From Gammaproteobacteria bacterium (GTDB taxonomy: Bacteria; Pseudomonadota; Gammaproteobacteria; SZUA-229): a stretch of 7,946 bases of DNA. A program made the position numbers and the translations under genes. The DNA lies in contig DRLE01000256.1 in the NCBI GenBank assembly GCA_011051475.1, forward strand, positions 1-7,946, written 5' to 3'. Each line of letters starts with the position of its first letter. The first letter of the stretch is position 1. Below the pieces are notes generated by a model. It had not been told where the DNA came from and made no database searches. It worked only from the letters and a program-made list of their open reading frames with translations. Below, piece after piece: positions 6,068 to 7,946 of this stretch.

Positions 6068-6664
6068 ATGGAAACTTCAAGCATTGTTGTACTGGTCATT
6101 ATCGGTCTGGCCGTTATGTATATTATCGGTATTTTCAACACCCTGGTGTCGCTGAAAAACCGCTATAAAAACGCCTTTGCCCAGATCGAAGTGCAGCTCA
6201 AGCGTCGCTATGACCTGATTCCCAATCTGATTGAAACCGCCAAGGGTTATATGAAGCACGAGCGTGAAACCCTGGACGCGGTGATCAGCGCGCGCAATGC
6301 GGCCTCTGCCGGACTGGATGCGGCTAAAAACAATCCCGGTGATGCCGGTGTTATGGATGCGCTGGCGCAGGCCGAAGGCCGCTTGAGCAGCGCCATGGGT
6401 CGCTTCAATATGCTGATGGAGGCCTATCCCGACCTCAAGGCCAACCAGAACATGATGCAGCTTTCCGAGGAACTGACCAGCACCGAAAACCGTGTCGCCT
6501 TCGCCCGCCAGGCCTTCAATGACAGCGTTATGGAATACAATACCTACAAGCAGTCGTTCCCGCAGAATTTCTTCGCCGGTCCTTTCGGCCATGCCGCCGA
6601 TGCCAGTATGCTGGCGTTCGAGGACAGCGCGGCCATACAGGCTGCGCCGAAAGTCGAATTCTGA
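6068..6664 (+). CDS. lemA: LemA family membrane protein
   Basis: The 198-residue protein has one N-terminal membrane anchor (about 5-25) followed by an alpha-helical bundle. Family hallmarks are visible: RRYDLIPNLIETAKGY (46-61), then a KHERETLDAVISARNAA-like helix, and YPDLKANQNMMQLSEEL (120-136) leading into STENRVAFARQAFNDSVMEYN. The C-terminal ~30 residues are Ala/Gly-rich and probably flexible. The exact biochemical role of LemA is not established. The family is often encoded next to an M48 protease or a TPM-domain protein, and here an M48 protease follows after 57 nt on the same strand. The two are probably co-transcribed and may act together in envelope protein quality control (inference). 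The start at ATG 6068 is set by AAGGAG six nt upstream. Confidence 0.96.
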   Translation: METSSIVVLVIIGLAVMYIIGIFNTLVSLKNRYKNAFAQIEVQLKRRYDLIPNLIETAKGYMKHERETLDAVISARNAASAGLDAAKNNPGDAGVMDALAQAEGRLSSAMGRFNMLMEAYPDLKANQNMMQLSEELTSTENRVAFARQAFNDSVMEYNTYKQSFPQNFFAGPFGHAADASMLAFEDSAAIQAAPKVEF

Positions 6665-6666
6665 CT

Positions 6667-6697
6667 GTAGGCCGGCATAAGCGACAGCGTTGCCGGT
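6667..6697 (+). repeat. REP-like hairpin between lemA and the protease gene
   Basis: GTAG (6667-6670) is followed by a 6-bp stem, CCGGCA (6672-6677) with TGCCGG (6691-6696), around a 13-nt loop (TAAGCGACAGCGT). A GTAG head before a GC-rich imperfect palindrome is the layout of REP elements mobilised by RAYT transposases. Only one copy is in this window, so the repeat status is a resemblance, not shown. It lies immediately after the lemA stop, lacks a T-tract, and should not terminate transcription by itself. Confidence 0.4.
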
Positions 6698-6721
6698 AAA
6701 TGCCCGTACCGACCAGGTTTT

Positions 6722-7946
6722 ATGAACTTTTTCGAAGCCCAGGATGCCGCCCGCCGCAGCACCAGCGTACTGGTATTGCTGTTCGTGCTGGCCGTGGCCC
6801 TGCTGCTGGTTCTGAGTAATATCCTGTTCTTCGAGTTTATCTACTTTCTGCATAACAGCCGCCTGAGCTTTTCACTGGCACAGCTGGAAACGGTTTTCGA
6901 TACCCAGCTGTGCATTATGCTCAGTGCGGCCGTGCTGCTGTTTATTATTCTCGGCAGCCTGTTCAAACTGCTGCAGCTGTCCGCCGGCGGCTCGGTGGTG
7001 GCCGAACAGCTTGGCGGGGTTATTGTGCCGCGCAGCACCACCGATCCGCTGCAGCGAAAAATTCTCAACGTGGTCGAGGAAATGGCAATTGCCTCGGGCA
7101 CGCCGGTGCCGCAGGTCTATGTGCTCAATGAATCGGGCATCAATGCCTTTGCCGCCGGCTGGAAAACCACCAACGCGGTTATCGGTATTACCCGCGGTGC
7201 GCTGGAGCAGCTCAGTCGTGATGAGCTGCAGGGTGTTATTGCGCACGAGTTCAGCCATATCTTCAATGGCGACATGCGCCTGAATATCCGCCTTATCGCC
7301 GTGCTGCACGGCATCCTCATGATCGGTATGCTGGGGCGCATGATCCTGCGTTCGCTGCGTCATGTCGGTCGCTCCCGTGGCCGGCGTACCGACGGGCGTG
7401 CGCTGCTGGTTATTTTCGGTGTGGGCGCTTCGCTGATGATCGTCGGCTATTCCGGCACCTTTTTCGGTGGCTGGATCAAGGCCATGATCAGTCGCCAGCG
7501 TGAATACCTGGCCGACGCCTCGGCCGTGCAGTTCACTCGCAGCAGTGATGGCATTGCCAATGCCCTGAAAAAAATCGGTGGCTCGGGCAGGGGCTCCTAT
7601 CTGCTGACCGCACGGGCCGAGGCATACAGCCATGCCTATTTTTCCGAAGGTCTGAAATCGCTGGCCCTGTTTTCATTTGCCACCCACCCGCCACTGAAGC
7701 TGCGCATCAGGCGACTGCAGCCGCGATGGGACGGTAAATATATCTACGAGAAAACCCGGGTGCAGGCCGATAGCAGCAAGGCGCCGGATGAATCACCGCA
7801 GCAGCGCCGCCAGCGGGTAATGGCAGCCGCAACGGCCATGGGCGCAGGCGTCGCCGTCTACGAGGCGATGAATGCGGTGGAAAGTATCGGCGAGGTGTCG
7901 CAGGAGCAGGTGGATGCCGCACAGCTGTGGCGCCGGGAAATGCCGG
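6722..7946 (+). CDS. M48-family membrane metalloprotease (3' end outside window)
   Basis: The frame is open from ATG 6722 to the window edge (408 complete codons), so the protein is truncated only by the window. It is a zinc endopeptidase of the Ste24/HtpX group. HEFSH at 175-179 gives two zinc-binding His and the catalytic Glu176. The third zinc ligand is probably Glu261 in the REYLADASAVQF motif, and THPPLKLRI (321-329) closes the protease core. Predicted membrane segments are about 16-43, 64-84, 191-209 and 227-252, leaving the active site cytosol-facing if it behaves like HtpX. A Gln/Arg-rich and then Ala-rich extension (beyond 345) continues past the edge, so the protein is longer than HtpX (~290 residues). 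AGG four nt upstream is a weak Shine-Dalgarno. An in-frame stop at 6668-6670 excludes an upstream start. The gene follows lemA and is probably in its operon. The symbol htpX is withheld because of the extension. Confidence 0.95.
   Translation, partial: MNFFEAQDAARRSTSVLVLLFVLAVALLLVLSNILFFEFIYFLHNSRLSFSLAQLETVFDTQLCIMLSAAVLLFIILGSLFKLLQLSAGGSVVAEQLGGVIVPRSTTDPLQRKILNVVEEMAIASGTPVPQVYVLNESGINAFAAGWKTTNAVIGITRGALEQLSRDELQGVIAHEFSHIFNGDMRLNIRLIAVLHGILMIGMLGRMILRSLRHVGRSRGRRTDGRALLVIFGVGASLMIVGYSGTFFGGWIKAMISRQREYLADASAVQFTRSSDGIANALKKIGGSGRGSYLLTARAEAYSHAYFSEGLKSLALFSFATHPPLKLRIRRLQPRWDGKYIYEKTRVQADSSKAPDESPQQRRQRVMAAATAMGAGVAVYEAMNAVESIGEVSQEQVDAAQLWRREMP

Noticed and set aside
6077..7633. Minus-strand frames of 258 and 253 residues opposite lemA and the protease gene
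   Set aside because: They mirror the coding strand of clear LemA and M48 proteins. Their composition (rich in Gln, His, Gly) is typical of antisense translation.

Overview
This 7.9-kb window looks like chromosomal DNA of a Gram-negative gammaproteobacterium. Three things suggest this: the divergent metG/apbC (mrp) pair, which has the same arrangement in many gammaproteobacteria; a full-length MetRS with a fused C-terminal tRNA-binding domain; and a lipoprotein plus outer-membrane barrel pair that implies an outer membrane. The genes are moderately GC-rich, while the repeat-bearing spacers are visibly richer in AT. I cannot place the organism below class level from the sequence.

Layout. Positions 1-379 hold no gene. 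They are a stack of nested inverted repeats whose outermost 35-bp arm ends exactly on the stop codon of metG. metG (380-2407, minus) and apbC (2804-3892, plus) are divergent across a ~400-bp spacer. That spacer carries a good metG promoter, a second copy of the repeat family seen downstream of metG, a short perfect palindrome, an apbC promoter and a small hairpin just before the apbC ribosome binding site. A bidirectional intrinsic terminator (3913-3943) separates apbC from a convergent two-gene unit. That unit consists of a small outer-membrane beta-barrel protein (5396-5947, minus) and a large Ig-like lipoprotein (3976-5406, minus), which overlap by 11 bases. Divergent from these, on the plus strand, lie lemA (6068-6664) and a membrane-bound M48-family metalloprotease (6722 to the window edge, 3' end missing). 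A REP-like hairpin sits between lemA and the protease gene.

Function. metG charges initiator and elongator tRNA with methionine. apbC carries Fe-S clusters. The right half is envelope biology: a barrel/lipoprotein pair of unknown function, and the recurrent LemA plus M48 protease pair, which is likely involved in membrane protein or envelope homeostasis.

The least explained items are the nested repeat array at the metG stop codon, the presence of one repeat family on both sides of metG, and the translationally overlapped barrel/Ig-lipoprotein pair. No RNA gene, CRISPR array, integrase or transposase gene was found.
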